This document shows, piece by piece, positions 35,586 through 47,472 of a stretch of 64,000 nt of DNA. The position numbers and the translations under genes are program-made. The stretch's first letter is position 1, and every line of letters starts with the position of its first letter. A model generated the notes under the pieces. That model was not told the origin of the DNA, ran no database searches, and was given only the letters and a program-made list of their open reading frames with translations. The DNA comes from Chrysopilus asiliformis (lineage: Eukaryota > Arthropoda > Insecta > Diptera > Rhagionidae), in contig OZ035962.1 of assembly GCA_964034945.1 (NCBI GenBank), positions 19,710,530-19,774,529 of the forward strand, read 5' to 3'.

Positions 35586-35898
35586 TCATACTAATATATA
35601 AAAATGAATTGGTGTCTGTCTGTTCCTCTTTCACGAAAAAAACGGCTGAACCGATTGACTTGAAATTTAGCATGAGTGTCTGTGGTAGTTCTGGTTCCAA
35701 CTTAGGCATACGGAAAAGTACCGCGAGGGGTGGGGAGAGTAAGGGGAAGGGGTAAAGTTATCTCAAAACTTAGATCTTCTTCTATGTTAGCCTTTCGTGG
35801 GGAAACTACCGAGCCGGTTGGCCTGAAGTTTAGCTCCAACATAGACCATCAAAAAAATTGAAAAAACTTAACTCGGCAACGACGGGTATGCAAGCTAG
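35586..35898 (+). mobile_element. Non-autonomous Helitron, subfamily A, short
   Basis: TCATACTAATATATAAAAAT (after A) to CAACGACGGGTATGCAAGCTAG split across 35877-35898 (before T). It has one full interior block plus a truncated second, and a short GTCTGTCTG. Confidence 0.82.
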
Positions 35899-35899
35899 T

Positions 35900-37610
35900 A
35901 GTATTATAAAAGCCTATCGAAATGTGTTGTCAATTACGGATGAAGTTGATTTTTAGCATTGTTTTTGAATAAGACACGACTTTTCTTAAGTCCTTGCACT
36001 GCCGCGATTTTTTTGTGTAGAAAACTTATGAAGCACAAAAAGATGTGTATGTATACATTTCATTCTCCCCCATTTTGTGATAATAGATCGGATTTCCAGG
36101 CCCGTAACTTGTCTTTTGGCCACCTGCAGAGGGTCCAGAATTAGCTCCAAAATGTCGCTGATAACAAGCATAAAAAATTAAACGATTTTAGTTATTGGCT
36201 TTACTTTGAAATATTTTTCATGATTTTTTGCCTGATAAAGTGATATATCGCTTTCAATTTTGGGGTGCATTTGACTTCGCCATTGTAGAATTTTTGCCTG
36301 CGGCTTTTTTTTTGCACGTTTTTTTCCGCAAAACGCACATCGTGCAGCTTTATGTTTTCGGAAAGAGAATTGGTAAATTGAATTGGAAAAACACGATTTC
36401 GCACTTATTTTTCGTAAAACTGCAAAATTGTGATGTTTTTTCGGATTTCTAAAGAGATTTTATTATGTCCACGAGTTTTATAAAGCACTGTTTTTTTTGA
36501 AGAATAACGATATAAGTTTAGAAATCATTCCCAATTTTCCGGAAATCTCCTGCAACGTGGATAAATCTATAGGATTTTTTTTTGGAAGTTAACTATCTGC
36601 GATAATTTTTTTGTGAAAATCGGAAAATTGATTTACAGTTTTCTCGAAAAACCAGAAATGGGAAGAGTTTCTTTGATTTTGCTTTTGCTAACTACACTTG
36701 TGGGAAAATGAGACCAATCGGCTCAATTTATTCGGTAATAAAAAAATTCTGCATTTCTATTAAATTTTATTTCAAATTCCTTTAGTCTTTGATTTTTTTT
36801 CTTTAGTCTTTGAGCTTTGAGCTAGCTTTGAAATGAAACTATCTGTACAAAGATTGTGAGTTTGTTTAGTTACGAATTTGTGAATTTGTTTAGGTAAACA
36901 ACAATATTATTTAATTCAATTTTATGCATAAAAGAGAAAATTTAATTTGGCGAACAGAAAGAAATCCTAACAGGGATCTGCCGTACCTATCAACTGATCT
37001 AATTAGGTTAAACCTCAAATCCTAATTTAGCTCGGCAAAAGCAAATCTGAGAAAATTGAATTCCGTTGCATTGCCTTTTCTGACCATAACGGACACACTG
37101 CGCCGTTGTTATAGAATTTTATACTTTGCTGCTATGATGCAACTACCAACTATTGCTGCACTTTACTACCTCTTAAACCAATTTATTAATAACCCGTGGA
37201 GAAGTTAAATGGATACTAACCCGTTGGACTATATGGTCTACGACGAAAAATAGATAGAAAAACAACCGAGAGATAGAACCGGCAAGGATGCCAACATAAT
37301 GGACACAAGCACAAGATGAAGCTGTGTTCTTGTTGAGGAAAAGAAACAACCCATAATCAAAATTTAGTTATAGTTTGGATGGCAGAACTACTTCGTAAAC
37401 GAATAACCATTCATAAACATAAAAAGTTTTACAGTGGAGTGCAACTATTTTGGAATGCATTGGCAACTTTTAAAGGAAGCAAGGACAGCTCAAAGTTTTT
37501 CGAAAAAATCACAAAACAGACAGACAAATTTACAGATATTTCCAAATATATTGAAAAATGAATTTAAGATAAAGTTTTAAAAATAAAGGAAAATAGTGTT
37601 ATTGGTATTA
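35900..37610. other. Unassigned AT-rich intronic DNA
   Basis: Short overlapping ORFs on both strands at 35959-36452 look like chance frames. A 60-codon ORF at 37379 has no family features. Confidence 0.3.
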
Positions 37611-37613
37611 TAA

Positions 37614-37858
37614 TAAAAACATAACAAAAGCTATATAATTGCCAATCTGGCTGCGTAAAATTTAAAGTCTCTAGATTAATCCGTGCGCCCGCAATCCGCG
37701 CCACAGACGGACGGACGGACGGACATGCAAAACTCAATTTATTTTTATCATTCTAAACACACTGCTGTAATTCATTTTTGTGTGTGATGACGGGATCTTG
37801 ACGTTACAAACGGTAAGGCAAATTTAATATACCCTTTGGTTTCACCATACGGGTATAA
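37614..37858 (-). mobile_element. Mini-me-like element, internally deleted
   Basis: Tail (AACATAACAAAAGCTATATA) is fused directly to the TCCGTGCGCCCGCAATCCGC block, (GGAC)n array and the TATACCCGTATGGTG start; the CTCGAAAACGG interior is missing. Confidence 0.7.
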
Positions 37859-38013
37859 AAATGACCAAATTACTTGAATCGGATCATTTCTTATCCTAAT
37901 AAACACAAATTGAATTTTTATCAGTTCTCACAAAATGGCACATATTTAAGTGGTGTTTTTAAGAGTGTCTGGAAAATAAATGTAAATATAAATACATGAA
38001 ATTTACTTTTGAT

Positions 38014-38180
38014 CTAAAAAAGTCTTTTATTTGAAAGATAATTCTTTATCATTTCAGATTTAAGGGTGATTTCGGGCATATGACCACCACGACTAGCAGT
38101 CACAAAGCGCATCCTGTCGGTCCAATTTTTGGCCACTTTTTCGACATCTGAGGCCGTATATCCGCAATAACGTGCGCTTC
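38014..38180 (-). pseudogene. Mariner-type transposase, C-terminal fragment
   Basis: On the minus strand the frame reads ARYCGYTASDVEKVAKNW then TDRMRFVTASRGGHMPEITL and stops at 38014. This W..R..FV..SRGGHMPEI pattern is the usual tail of mariner/Tc1-group transposases. A TGA lies just upstream at about 38190 and no catalytic DDE region is present. It is a fossil without promoter or TIRs nearby. Confidence 0.6.
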
Positions 38181-38493
38181 CAAGTTGATCGAGTCACATC
38201 GCAGTATTCGATGCGGATTACTGTGAATAGTTTTGGGTACACTCTAGCAGAATTACTGCTAAATATTTTCAGATCGCAAAATTTTAAATGTCAGCGTAAA
38301 CTAGAAACTGGTACCAATCTTCGTTGGAATATGTCCGTTTTTCTCTCAGCAAAAACTGAGACAAAAACAATATACAAAAACTAGGACTAGTTCCAATATT
38401 TATGGAAGCCTTCTAACAAAATGGTGTAACGAGTCGTATACTCGCTTTCCCATCTGGCGAAACTCACTGAAAAGAAAAAAAATAACTTTTTGG

Positions 38494-38585
38494 CTCTCTG
38501 TATCAGAAATAAAAGCGAGATAAATATTTATTTTATTATATTTTTCATGCTTTTTTAATCTCGCTTTTATTTCTGATACACAGGG
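38494..38585. mobile_element. GTGTATCAG-type foldback MITE, best copy
   Basis: CTCTGTATCAGAAATAAAAG / CGCTTTTATTTCTGATACAC arms of about 30 bases around an A/T-rich loop: the cleanest member of the family in the window. Confidence 0.75.
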
Positions 38586-38689
38586 CACAAAAAAAATTTT
38601 TTTTAGTGGATTTTTTTTAAATAAAAGTCTTTCAAATTTGTTTTTCAGTTTATCTTTTTAGTAATTTCGTATTTGACTAGTATGTCTAA

Positions 38690-39010
38690 AAATCTAAAAT
38701 GAAAAGGGTAATCATATTATCCTAACAGGACATTCCGTTATCCTTACAGACTCTTAATGTCAGAATTAGATTCAGCGACCCCAAAAACTCCCTGATGAGA
38801 TTTTTTTCCGGAAAATTTGAGGAAAAGGATAATCAAGTTATCCTTACAGAACCTTCTGTTATCCTTACAAAGACGAAGTAGAGAAAATATTGTATTCTCA
38901 TTGGACCTACGTATGTGTGCAAATTTTCAAGTCAATTCGATGAGTGGAAGTGGGTCAAAATTAGATTGCAAGATTTGACCCTGACATACAGACAGACAAA
39001 CACGAAAGCA
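38690..39010 (-). mobile_element. Relic related to Helitron-B interior
   Basis: Inverted version of 28140-28760: GGACATTCCGTTATCCTTAC, TCAGCGACCCCAAAAACTCC, GATTGCAAGATTTGACCCTG and AAGCAAGCTAAATAAAAGCG at the end. Confidence 0.5.
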
Positions 39011-39086
39011 AGCTAAATAAAAGCGTTTGAAAATCATGTTGAAGTTGCAAAATGGAGATCCTATTCTTTATCAACATTTATTTTGA

Positions 39087-39221
<135 letters not shown>

Positions 39222-39233
39222 TAACACTTACCC

Positions 39234-39353
39234 CTAATTTATTCACTAGGAGTTAAGCCGAGTTAGTGAGTTAAGGGAGTTAGCTAGTGTTATTTTCCAT
39301 GTAAAAGGTGAGTTAAGGGAGTTAAGGCGATTTAACTCCTAGTGAATAAATTG
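39234..39353. repeat. Inverted repeat of about 120 bases
   Basis: CTAATTTATTCACTAGGAGT and ACTCCTAGTGAATAAATTGG form arms of about 26 bases; the loop holds GAGTTAAGGGAGTTA repeats. Probably a small foldback element; no clear target duplication. Confidence 0.6.
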
Positions 39354-39399
39354 GCCGTTAGTAGGTATTATTTTAGGACGATAACAGGTTATTTAATAC

Positions 39400-40420
39400 C
39401 TTTTGTGAATACCCCTTAATAAAACACAGCAAAACTACACCGAAATGAAAATGCGTTCGTTTTAAAGTATATTTAAGGATATCACGGCCTGTTTAGAATA
39501 TCTTTAAGAAAATAGTAAGATTGTTGGTTCTACTGTATTTGTATTTCTCACATAAAATTTCATATCATGGTACAACAGACGGCCATAGCAAAGAGTAAAA
39601 TTTGTGAAAATATCTGTCTGGAATCCTAGAAGTTCACAGAAAGGCTAAAAAGCGAATTGCCATACCATCCGCCACAGGAAATAAATTATGGTTCTCTAAA
39701 GAGCCGCAGTGTCCACACGTCCATGGCATCCGGTGTGAATCTAATTACAATCGCCTTTCTGCAAATTATTTCCACCCAGTTACAGGATTTCGCGACGTAG
39801 TGATTCCAGATGCATCGGATGCAAACTCCGGAAGCAACCGGACGAAACTACCCACCAAGGTTAAAACTGGGAGCAAAGCTTAAAAAACATTTGTCGTTTC
39901 ACGCGGTTACATTTGAATTTTAGTGAAAAAAATTGAATTCATTTCCGAAACACTGTCAGCTCCTTATAATCAGATTGACAGTTCAATTTGTATGCATTTA
40001 GAATGCATTCATGTATGATATCATGCTTTATCATCTCAATCTATTAAACCTATGGGTATTTCTGCTTTAACTTGCTAGAATAGATAAAGAGATTCATCTA
40101 ATCCCGCAACGATTTTAATCGCCTCTGTGGGAAAAGCACTATTATTAATAGCAAGGCGACGTCTTCCATCATGCTGTTGTGAAAATTAGATAAGGGATCT
40201 CCAGACAACAATTTTATTAAAACATTTTTTACTTGGGTCACTTGAAGCGATTTTCTATACAACATACTCGTTATATAAAAAATGCTCCAGACAATCACAT
40301 TTGCATTTCAGATTACTATCTCAAGGGTATCGTAAATAATTTTTTTCTTTTGCGGGTAAGCAAAAGAAAAGGATAAGAAATATGTAAATATATTATCAGT
40401 TTCGAAGAAGAAAGGTTACT
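39400..40420. other. Unassigned intronic DNA near the first coding exon
   Basis: 39660-39880 is less AT-rich, unique in the window and has no exon features. It may be regulatory; nothing specific can be shown. Confidence 0.3.
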
Positions 40421-40423
40421 TAC

Positions 40424-40508
40424 CTCTGATGGAACCTTGCCCTCGGAATTCCACTGATTTGACATCGCCGATCAAAAGAAAGGCGGCGAATATCCTTAAA
40501 AGCATTTT
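40424..40508 (-). CDS. Mp: Multiplexin-type gene, signal-peptide exon (first coding exon)
   Basis: This exon starts after a strong acceptor (pyrimidine-rich run ending GCAG) with three leader bases, then ATG at 40505. It encodes 27 codons plus one base: MLLRIFAAFLLIGDVKS followed by VEFRGQGSIR. The first 17 residues form a classic secretion signal with likely cleavage after VKS. It ends at a consensus donor (GAG then GTAAGT). The phase-1 end joins in frame to the exon at 22661, giving a G/AT aspartate codon. An acceptor directly before the ATG implies a non-coding leader exon upstream, which I did not find. The gene name rests on the downstream exon; this exon alone would only say 'secreted protein'. 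Confidence 0.75.
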
Positions 40509-41149
40509 CTGCAAAAGAAGAAAAAAACATTTTTTTTTTTGATGAGTCTGATATTTCAAAAATCATTAAAAATGATATTTTGATTATGTGGTAATCATAG
40601 TTATAATAAAAAACATACAATTTCTAAAAGAAGCTTTTACATTAAAATGTAGGGGAAACTGGGGTATTCTGGACCACGGGGAATTGCGGACCAGCGTCAT
40701 TTTGTTTCCCCTAGTAGTGGTTGGTAGCTGCAAATAACTGTAATCAGTTTGCCTCATGTTAAGCTAATTTTCCTAACAGTACTCGACTTGTGTATACGCA
40801 CTATCACCTCGCTTCGATAGCAAATAGAAAAGTGATACTTCGAAATTTTTTTTTTCACTTTGTGTTTCGCTTAAATTTAACCACATTTTTCGAGAATCAA
40901 CTCAAGTAAATATATTGATAATATTCACGGAGCCTTAAGCATTCGACACTGACAAAAAATTTTGCATGAAGTTTGCATTGTGTTACTAATAGCTGCCATA
41001 TTGTAAAAAAGAGCGTTCGGGGAATTGTGGACCACTTTTGTCGGGGAATTATGGACCACTCAATTCTTGACATTTGACAAGCAAACTTCGTGTATTTGAT
41101 GCATATAAGTGTTTTTTCATGCAAAAACACAGCATTAGATTTTCGGCAA

Positions 41150-41722
41150 TCATCATACTAATCATACTAATCATACTAATATATAAAAATGAGTTGGTGT
41201 CTGTCTGTCTGTCTGTCTGTTCCTCTTTCACGCAAAAACGGCTGAACCGATTGACTTGAAATTTGGCATGAATGTCTGTGGTAGTTCTGGTTCCAACATA
41301 GGCATACGGAAAAGTAGCGCGAGGGATGGGGGGAGTAAGGGGAGGGGGTAAAGTGATTTCGAAACTTAGTTTTTGCGCTATGTTACTCTTTCGCGGGGAA
41401 ACTACTGAACCGATTGGCCTGAAATTTGGCATAGATGTTCGTCGCGGGTCCAGCACCAACATAGACCCATTAAAAAGTAGCGCGAGGAATGGGAGAAGTA
41501 AGGGGAGGGGGTAAAGTGATTTCGAAACTTAGTTTTCCCTCTATGTTACCCTTTCGCGGGGAAACTACTGAACCGATTGGCCTGAAATTTGGCATAGATG
41601 TTTGTCGGGGGTCCAGCCCCAACATAGACCCATTAAAAAGTCTTTAAATTCTTTCCGGTTTTCTTCGTATTTTAAAATTTAGACAAAAAGCTTAACCCGG
41701 CAATGACGGGTATACAAGCTAG
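41150..41722 (+). mobile_element. Non-autonomous Helitron, subfamily A, inside the pogo-like relic
   Basis: The 5' end has three tandem TCATACTAA units after A (start 41150 or 41153). The 3' end is CCCGGCAATGACGGGTATAC then AAGCTAG followed by T. It has three interior blocks of about 120 bases, the most of any copy here, each with CTACTGAACCGATTGGCCTG and an AGGGGAGGGGGTAAAGTG end. Confidence 0.85.
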
Positions 41723-41724
41723 TT

Positions 41725-42062
41725 TCTAAATCGGCCGTTTTGACATCGCCAGAGGATGTAAATGACCTTCGTGAGAAGGCTGATATGAAGCGAAAGAGAT
41801 TGGAGAGAAAAGGTGATAAACCATAATCGAAAAAGCAAAAAGATCGTGTCAAATCGAAGACATCACAGAAGAAACAACCATCTTCAACCTATTCTGAGGT
41901 GGAAGAATACATCGATTTCTGCATAATTTGTAAGAAAAATATGCCAAAAAAATGAACCGCCGAAATACCATCCATTGCAACGTATGCGATCGAGCTGTTC
42001 ACTTGGGATGCTCCGGAATGACTGCAAGTTACTGGACTTGCGAACATTGCGTTTCGGACTGA
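41725..42062 (+). pseudogene. Pogo-type transposase C-terminus with PHD-like finger, disabled
   Basis: The frame reads KSAVLTSPEDVNDLREKAD, then a basic linker rich in K and R, SSTYSEVEEYIDFCIICKKN, stop. After a one-base slip in an A7 run it continues HCNVCDRAVHLGCSG..YWTCEHCVSD to TGA at 42060-42062. The cysteines and histidine follow C-x2-C, C-x2-C, H-x2-C, C-x2-C, the C4HC3 order of a PHD finger. There is also an in-frame TAA at about 41821. LTSPE near the start of the tail is typical of jerky/pogo-type transposases. The catalytic part is absent. Confidence 0.65.
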
Positions 42063-42595
42063 TTTTCATTGCAATTTTTCACTTCATTTCACTTTGTCTG
42101 TTATATAATAAATATATGAATCAAAAAAAAAAGTTTGTCTATCACATTTTTCCATTTTTAATCGATTTACAAAGTGGTCCACAATACCCCGAGATTTTTC
42201 AAAATCGCAAAAACGCCATTTTTGCGCCAACTGATAAAACTTGTATAATTTAATACAATTTGACCGAACCGCTGTGACCCAAAGAGAGGTTATTTATCGT
42301 ACTACAAATTCAAGCTTTGAAATTTTCAGAAAAAGTTATTTTTTTGCGAGTTTTTAGCCAAAATGAAAATGCGGTCCAGAATACCCCACCTTCCCCTACT
42401 AAATAGGGGGAAAAATATTGGGCGTTATGTTTCATTCAATTTTTGTCACTTTTGAAAATTACGAAATGCGCCGCAGGCGACTTTTTGAACCCGATTCTGA
42501 AGTCAAAAGACCGTAAGGATGTCCCAAAAGCAAGAATATACACCGTTTTCGAGAAAATTACAAAAAACTGTTTCGGGGGTGGGGGAGGGGGAAGA

Positions 42596-42648
42596 GTGAA
42601 GAGGGGAGAGGGGAGAGGGGAGAGGGGAGAGGGGAGAGGGGAGAGATT
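42596..42648 (+). repeat. (GGGGAGA)n heptamer array
   Basis: About seven units of GGGGAGA/GGGAGAG, purine-only on this strand. Confidence 0.92.
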
Positions 42649-42689
42649 GGTACAATTTTGAACTTAGCCTAGCCATTTACGGGAAACGC

Positions 42690-43085
42690 ATGCAACTATA
42701 TAAAGTTTCAAGATTCTAAAGTTATGGTGTGCACGGACGAACAGATGGACAGATGGATAGAATACTATCATTTAAAAATAGTATCAAAAATATTTCCCCC
42801 CAAAAAGGACTAAAAGGAACAGATGGACGGAAATGTGAAAATCAAAATCTTTTGTCATCCCTGTGGCCTATTTCACCAACTTACAAATTTGTATTTACAA
42901 GTTTTTTTCAAGTGATTTTTAACAAAACTTGTAAATTGTTGGCTTATTTTGCTTTAGTACAAATTTGTAATTGTAATTTGTAGTTTGGTGAAATAGGCCA
43001 CTGGTGTAGTTCATTTTTGTGTTCGATGATTGGTTCGATGCGTTACAAACGGTATACTAAATCTAATATACTCCTATTTAAAAAA
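42690..43085 (-). mobile_element. Mini-me-like relic
   Basis: Minus strand: old copy with a TATACTAAATCTAATATA start region, GGTGTAGTTCATTTTTG (plus) near 43000 and a weak GGACAGATGGAC array at 42735. At 42870-42990 an inverted pair (GGCCTATTTCACCAACTTAC and TTGGTGAAATAGGCCAC) marks a separate foldback inserted in it. Confidence 0.5.
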
Positions 43086-43089
43086 ATGT

Positions 43090-44700
43090 ACTAAAAAGAA
43101 AAAAAGCTCTTGGATAAAAGCATAATGATCTCGGTTTTTTCTGATACATATGTAGCTCCCAATAATTTTGTTTTCTTTTTAGTAATTTTTTTAAATATTT
43201 ACTTTTTTTCTAATTTGTTTTACACAACTACGTTTGGTTCAAAAATAGTAGATAAGCTGCCCATATATATTCCCAATAATGCGCGGCAAATAAAAAAGAA
43301 AGTGATTTGAGTAAGAAAAGTATATTTTACTGTGTTATATTTTTTTTTATTGTTTCGTGCCTAAAATAAATTTCAAAGTATTTTCCAGTGAATCACTGCG
43401 ATTCACATGGCAATATTGCCGGGGATTTTCGTATGAAATGTTTAAAACGCCTTAGGATATGCACGAAGAAAGAATGTTTGATAAGTGCCTGAATGTCTTC
43501 TGTAGTCAATATCACAAAACATCAAGTGAAAATCAAGAGTGGATGAACGAGCATTCACAGCTCAGTTAAATGTTGGGTTTATACTCGCACGTAAAAGTTT
43601 GTTTCTAGATACACACGAAAATATTGTTTCAAAACAATAAAAAAAGCAAATATAAAGAAAATCTTGTATGATGTTGTATCATCTTCTGATGATTATAGTG
43701 GTTAGACACATTGAAGGCATATTGTCACGTAAGAAGAGTTAAAATAATCGTTTGTCACGTTTTTGTTATTTTGAAGAGGGTTAAAAGAGTCGCTACGACT
43801 ACTTATATTTGTATTGTGGTGTCACTGGTTTGATTTTGTCTTAATGGATAAGGATAAGAGAAAAGGGTTCCTTTTTGGCTTTGGATACGATCCTTTGTCA
43901 CGCACCGCACTACGAAGGTGAACGAATACTGTTTTAGGATCTCAATAATACAGACAATCTCTTTACTAGACTTGAACTGTGATAGCTTTGGGTGTTATGT
44001 GTAATCAAAAGTTGCGATACACTTTATGACATTTTGTCGGTTTATCGTATTTTGACATGGACCTGAAAGTCAAAATCGAAATGTTCAAATATATACTCTA
44101 ACTTCTGTCATTAGTAAGTAAAAATTAATTTTTTAACAATCTAAACTTTAGATTCTAAAGGATAGCAAATCTACAGAGTTAAAAATAATACGATAGAACA
44201 TTTAAAAAAAATCTATTTTGTTGAAATTCTGAAAATGGATTCCTAAAGCGAATTTTGACCTTAAGATTTTTTAGTAATTCATCTTTAAAGTTTTCAAGGA
44301 TGTTATATGTTCAGATCAACTTCCGTAAAGGAAATTCGAACAGTAATTTCCAGGCGGCGTTTGCTGTTCTCACCACCTGTGATCTGTCCATTTTTCTTTC
44401 CCGACTAGGCACATCTTCTTTGCCGGCTCAACTCGTCGGATTGGGGGGGTTTTTTGTCGGAGAAAAACGGATTTATAACACTAGAATTCTCGTGCCTATA
44501 TTTCACTGGGTCACTGATCAAATAATGCAAAGAAAATAGCAACGGAAAATCAGTTAAACGGAAAATGAAAATGAAAAGAAATGTAATGTTGCATTACGTG
44601 ACCAGGTAAAGTTTTTTTAATCAGGAAAAACAAAGTCCTTCAGCGGCCTCACCTGCCCCAAAAATACCCCTCATGGATCACATCCCCTCCCTTCTAAGTA
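43090..44700. other. Unassigned stretch
   Basis: A short relic of the GTGTATCAG family may lie at 43100-43155. 44330-44530 is GC-richer with an open frame but no domain. No gene supported. Confidence 0.3.
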
Positions 44701-45323
44701 AACTTAATCACACATGATCATAAAATTAACCCTAATAAAATCTCGTATAAATGTGCGCTGCCCTAGCGACATCTATCTCTGACGGAAGCGAAATTTTTAA
44801 ATATCCAAGTCGCCCAGGGGAACTCAACAGTGGTAAATAAAATTATCAATTAATCTTTACAATTTATTGCGATGTCAGGAAAATTTTATAAGATTTAGCA
44901 AATATTAATAAAATGAACAAACATTATTCTCTTTCTTCTCCTTTTAAATTAATACATTAATCTTTAAATTTTACAAAAATCTAGATCACTAAATTTACTC
45001 TAATTTGGTTACACATCTTACGTTTAGAAATCGTAATAAAAACCAAGGTGTACTCACTTTTATCCTGTATTAAATTTAACCTGGATGGTCGTATCTAAGG
45101 TGTTGTGCGCACAATCTCCTGATCTCGACTATCCGTGAATCTTTCTATTTTCTTTCTTATCTTCTGTAAAATGTTTTTATTTTCCTAAAAAGAAAACTTT
45201 GGAATTTCTAATTAAAATGTATAACCATTACACTAAAAGATTGACTACACTTTCCTATCGCAATTATAATTATCTTCTTAGATGATTCAGCTTTAAAATG
45301 ATTTTATTCCTGACAACGGGAAT

Positions 45324-45593
45324 TTAAAAGAATGGAATGGTTCTTCTCCGCCACCTGCACCTCGTGGATCGCCCTACGTTCCTTTGTGTTCGTTGATTCG
45401 GATGAACGCTGTTGCTAAGCAGTTTCAAAATGGAGAGCTCCTCGTGCTTCTTCAACTGGTACTTCGCCGTCTCTTTCTGCACCGCGTGTTCTGTTGAACC
45501 CTCTTCTGATGAAAATTGTATAAGAAAATCCAGATGTTTCTTGAATCTTTTACGCGCGTTGAATTCTGGTAAAATCGCCATTCGCTGGTTCAA
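45324..45593 (-). CDS. Hypothetical ORF, possible transposon remnant
   Basis: The first real ATG gives a basic, charged protein of about 85 residues (MAILPEFNARKRFKKHLDF onward; rich in KKHEE and RR). An AATAAA on the same strand lies about 20 bases past the stop (near 45303). The surrounding 44.3-46.2 kb is more GC-rich than its neighbours. I recognise no family. It could be a small gene, a 3' exon or part of an unrecognised mobile element. Confidence 0.22.
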   Translation of the reverse strand: MNQRMAILPEFNARKRFKKHLDFLIQFSSEEGSTEHAVQKETAKYQLKKHEELSILKLLSNSVHPNQRTQRNVGRSTRCRWRRRTIPFF

Positions 45594-45599
45594 ACAAAA

Positions 45600-47080
45600 A
45601 ACTCTAGCAAGACCGCTAATCGTCGATCGTTAAACGCTGGCTCCAAAATAATAAATCTAGCAAGATCGCTAGACGCAGATCGCTGGCTCCAAAATCTTAA
45701 ACGTGGATCTTCTGGAACGCCACCTTCAACCTTTTTTTTAACGCCTTTGAATGTGCTATTCGATGATAATGTATTAATGCATTATGTTTACACAAGTTCC
45801 TTGAATTTCCCAGAACTCATAAATCGACGAGAACTTATTGAGATCGATCAAATTTCAAATCGATGAAAAATCTTTTAATCGGTACACTCTCATTCACTTT
45901 GCGCAATCTTTTCGCGGTATCCGATTCGTCTCATTACCGCACACCATTAATCTTGCAGAGATTATGTTTCTATCGGCTTACTCCGGACATTTTCCAACTA
46001 TTCGTCCGCGTTTTAAAAATTCTTTTTGCCGACTTTTATTTAACTTTCTATCGGCTTGTGCGCACGGCCACGCGTCTAGTACCAGAAAGGAAGAATCCAA
46101 GAACTAGCCATCTTGAATCAACTCAGCCCTGAGCTCCATGCGAACGTTTCCTTTTAGGGCTCCATCCACTTGTGCTCCACTAACTAGTTCGCCTTTTTTT
46201 ATTTTCATTTTTTTAATATATTTTTTTAAAAGAACAAATTCCCCTTTAATCTACTATGCGTCTATCTCTCCCCTTACCTATTTGTTTACGTTACAACTCT
46301 CATAATTCAACATTTTTATTATTTCAAAATTCCTAAAAAGAAGAATTTAGTGGAGTACAAATATGGGTTCCACCGTAATATTTGATAGTCAACATAACTT
46401 CTCACTTGCATTCGGGATGCAAACCTATCGCTATCTAATCCGTATGGATTGGTTCTAATCTTAGTTAGTTTTAGTTATGATCTCTACCAGTTAATTACCC
46501 CAGTTATTTACTGTCTCGGTCAAAATCAATGAATATAATATCGTAAATTTATTTTGATGAAAAATCAAAGTTTATTTTCTTTAGAATAAATTGACCAATA
46601 AAGAGAAATTTATTTATTTAAGACGCCGCCTATCCTTCTAAAGGATCTTTCTGACTTGCGTGTGTTCGCCATTTACCCATACAACAAGGATTTACATTCA
46701 AAAATTCACATAAATTTTTATTATGAACGTTGAAGGGTGGTTTTTAATTGATTTTAAATGTAATGAGCTCGACTATCATTTAAAAATACTATTAAAAATA
46801 TTTTCCCCCAAAAAGGACTAAAATGATTGTGGAAATGTCTCTTTTCCGACTCAATTGCATTATAACTTTTAAATATCTCGATTTACGCAAAAATATTCTA
46901 AGGAGAAATTGTAACACATTTAATTTGCTACAAAAATCGTCTTTACATTTTTTCTCGTAACATTCACTACAAAGAAGATATGTGCGAAAAGTGCGATTTG
47001 TTCTCTGCGGCTTAAAAATGTAGCAATTTACACAATCGGGTCTAAAGATTTAGACCCATAATTCACATTCGCGTACAAGA
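45600..47080. other. Unassigned, partly GC-rich stretch
   Basis: 45600-46190 has tandemly repeated phrases (CTCTAGCAAGACCGCTAATC, AATCTAGCAAGATCGCTAGA, CGCTGGCTCCAAAAT) and overlapping open frames on the plus strand. No LTR, TIR or domain could be fixed. Confidence 0.3.
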
Positions 47081-47087
47081 AGCGTAA

Positions 47088-47472
47088 AAATGCCGCTTCA
47101 CATGAGAGTAAATACGCGAGTGATTCTCAAAAACTCTCGAGAGTTACTCGCAGGAGGTTGTCCATTTGAGAGTTAATTTCGGCGATTTTTCTCTTTTCAA
47201 GACCAATATCTTGATTTTTTTGACATCTTGCTTTGGCGAGTTCTCGAGAGCTACTAGCGAAATTCAAACGCCGTTCGTATCTGGCGAGCAACTCTCCGAG
47301 AGTGCAGTGGATGCGTGTCGACTAGAGAGTAGATTCACTTTTGACAGCTCGCAGAAACTAGCTCGCGAGTTTTTGCGAGTTTCTGCGAGTGACTCTCAGA
47401 GACGTGTCCATTTGCGAGTAGCTGCTGTCGATAGGCTCTCGCCGGAATTTACTCTCATGTGGAGCGGCACCT
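47088..47472. mobile_element. PIF/Harbinger-like MITE, 380-base family, copy 3
   Basis: Left end AAATGCCGCTTCACATGAGA (three substitutions), right end CTCATGTGGAGCGGCACCT. TAA at 47085-47087 and 47473-47475. The 122-codon ORF across it matches the 105-codon ORF of copy 1 because the DNA is homologous, not because it is a gene. Confidence 0.85.

Larger units (their letters stand above)
40652..42396 (+). mobile_element. Pogo-like DNA transposon relic
   Basis: TIRs GGGGAAACTGGGGTATTCTG and CAGAATACCCCACCTTCCCC (both continue into GGACC/GGTCC), with TA at 40650-40651 and 42397-42398. Subterminal copies of GGGGAATTGCGGACCA occur at 40679, about 41019 and about 41043 and, inverted, near 42175. It carries the tail of a transposase gene and is split by a Helitron. 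About 1.18 kb remain without the Helitron, so most of the gene is deleted. Confidence 0.8.

Noticed and set aside
40420..40620. 66-codon minus-strand ORF overlapping the signal-peptide exon
   Set aside because: Different frame from the exon that joins to the TSPN domain, and it crosses the splice acceptor.
44582..46670. Solo LTR or endogenous retroelement
   Set aside because: Looked for TG..CA ends, a short target duplication, primer site and gag/pol motifs; none was convincing.
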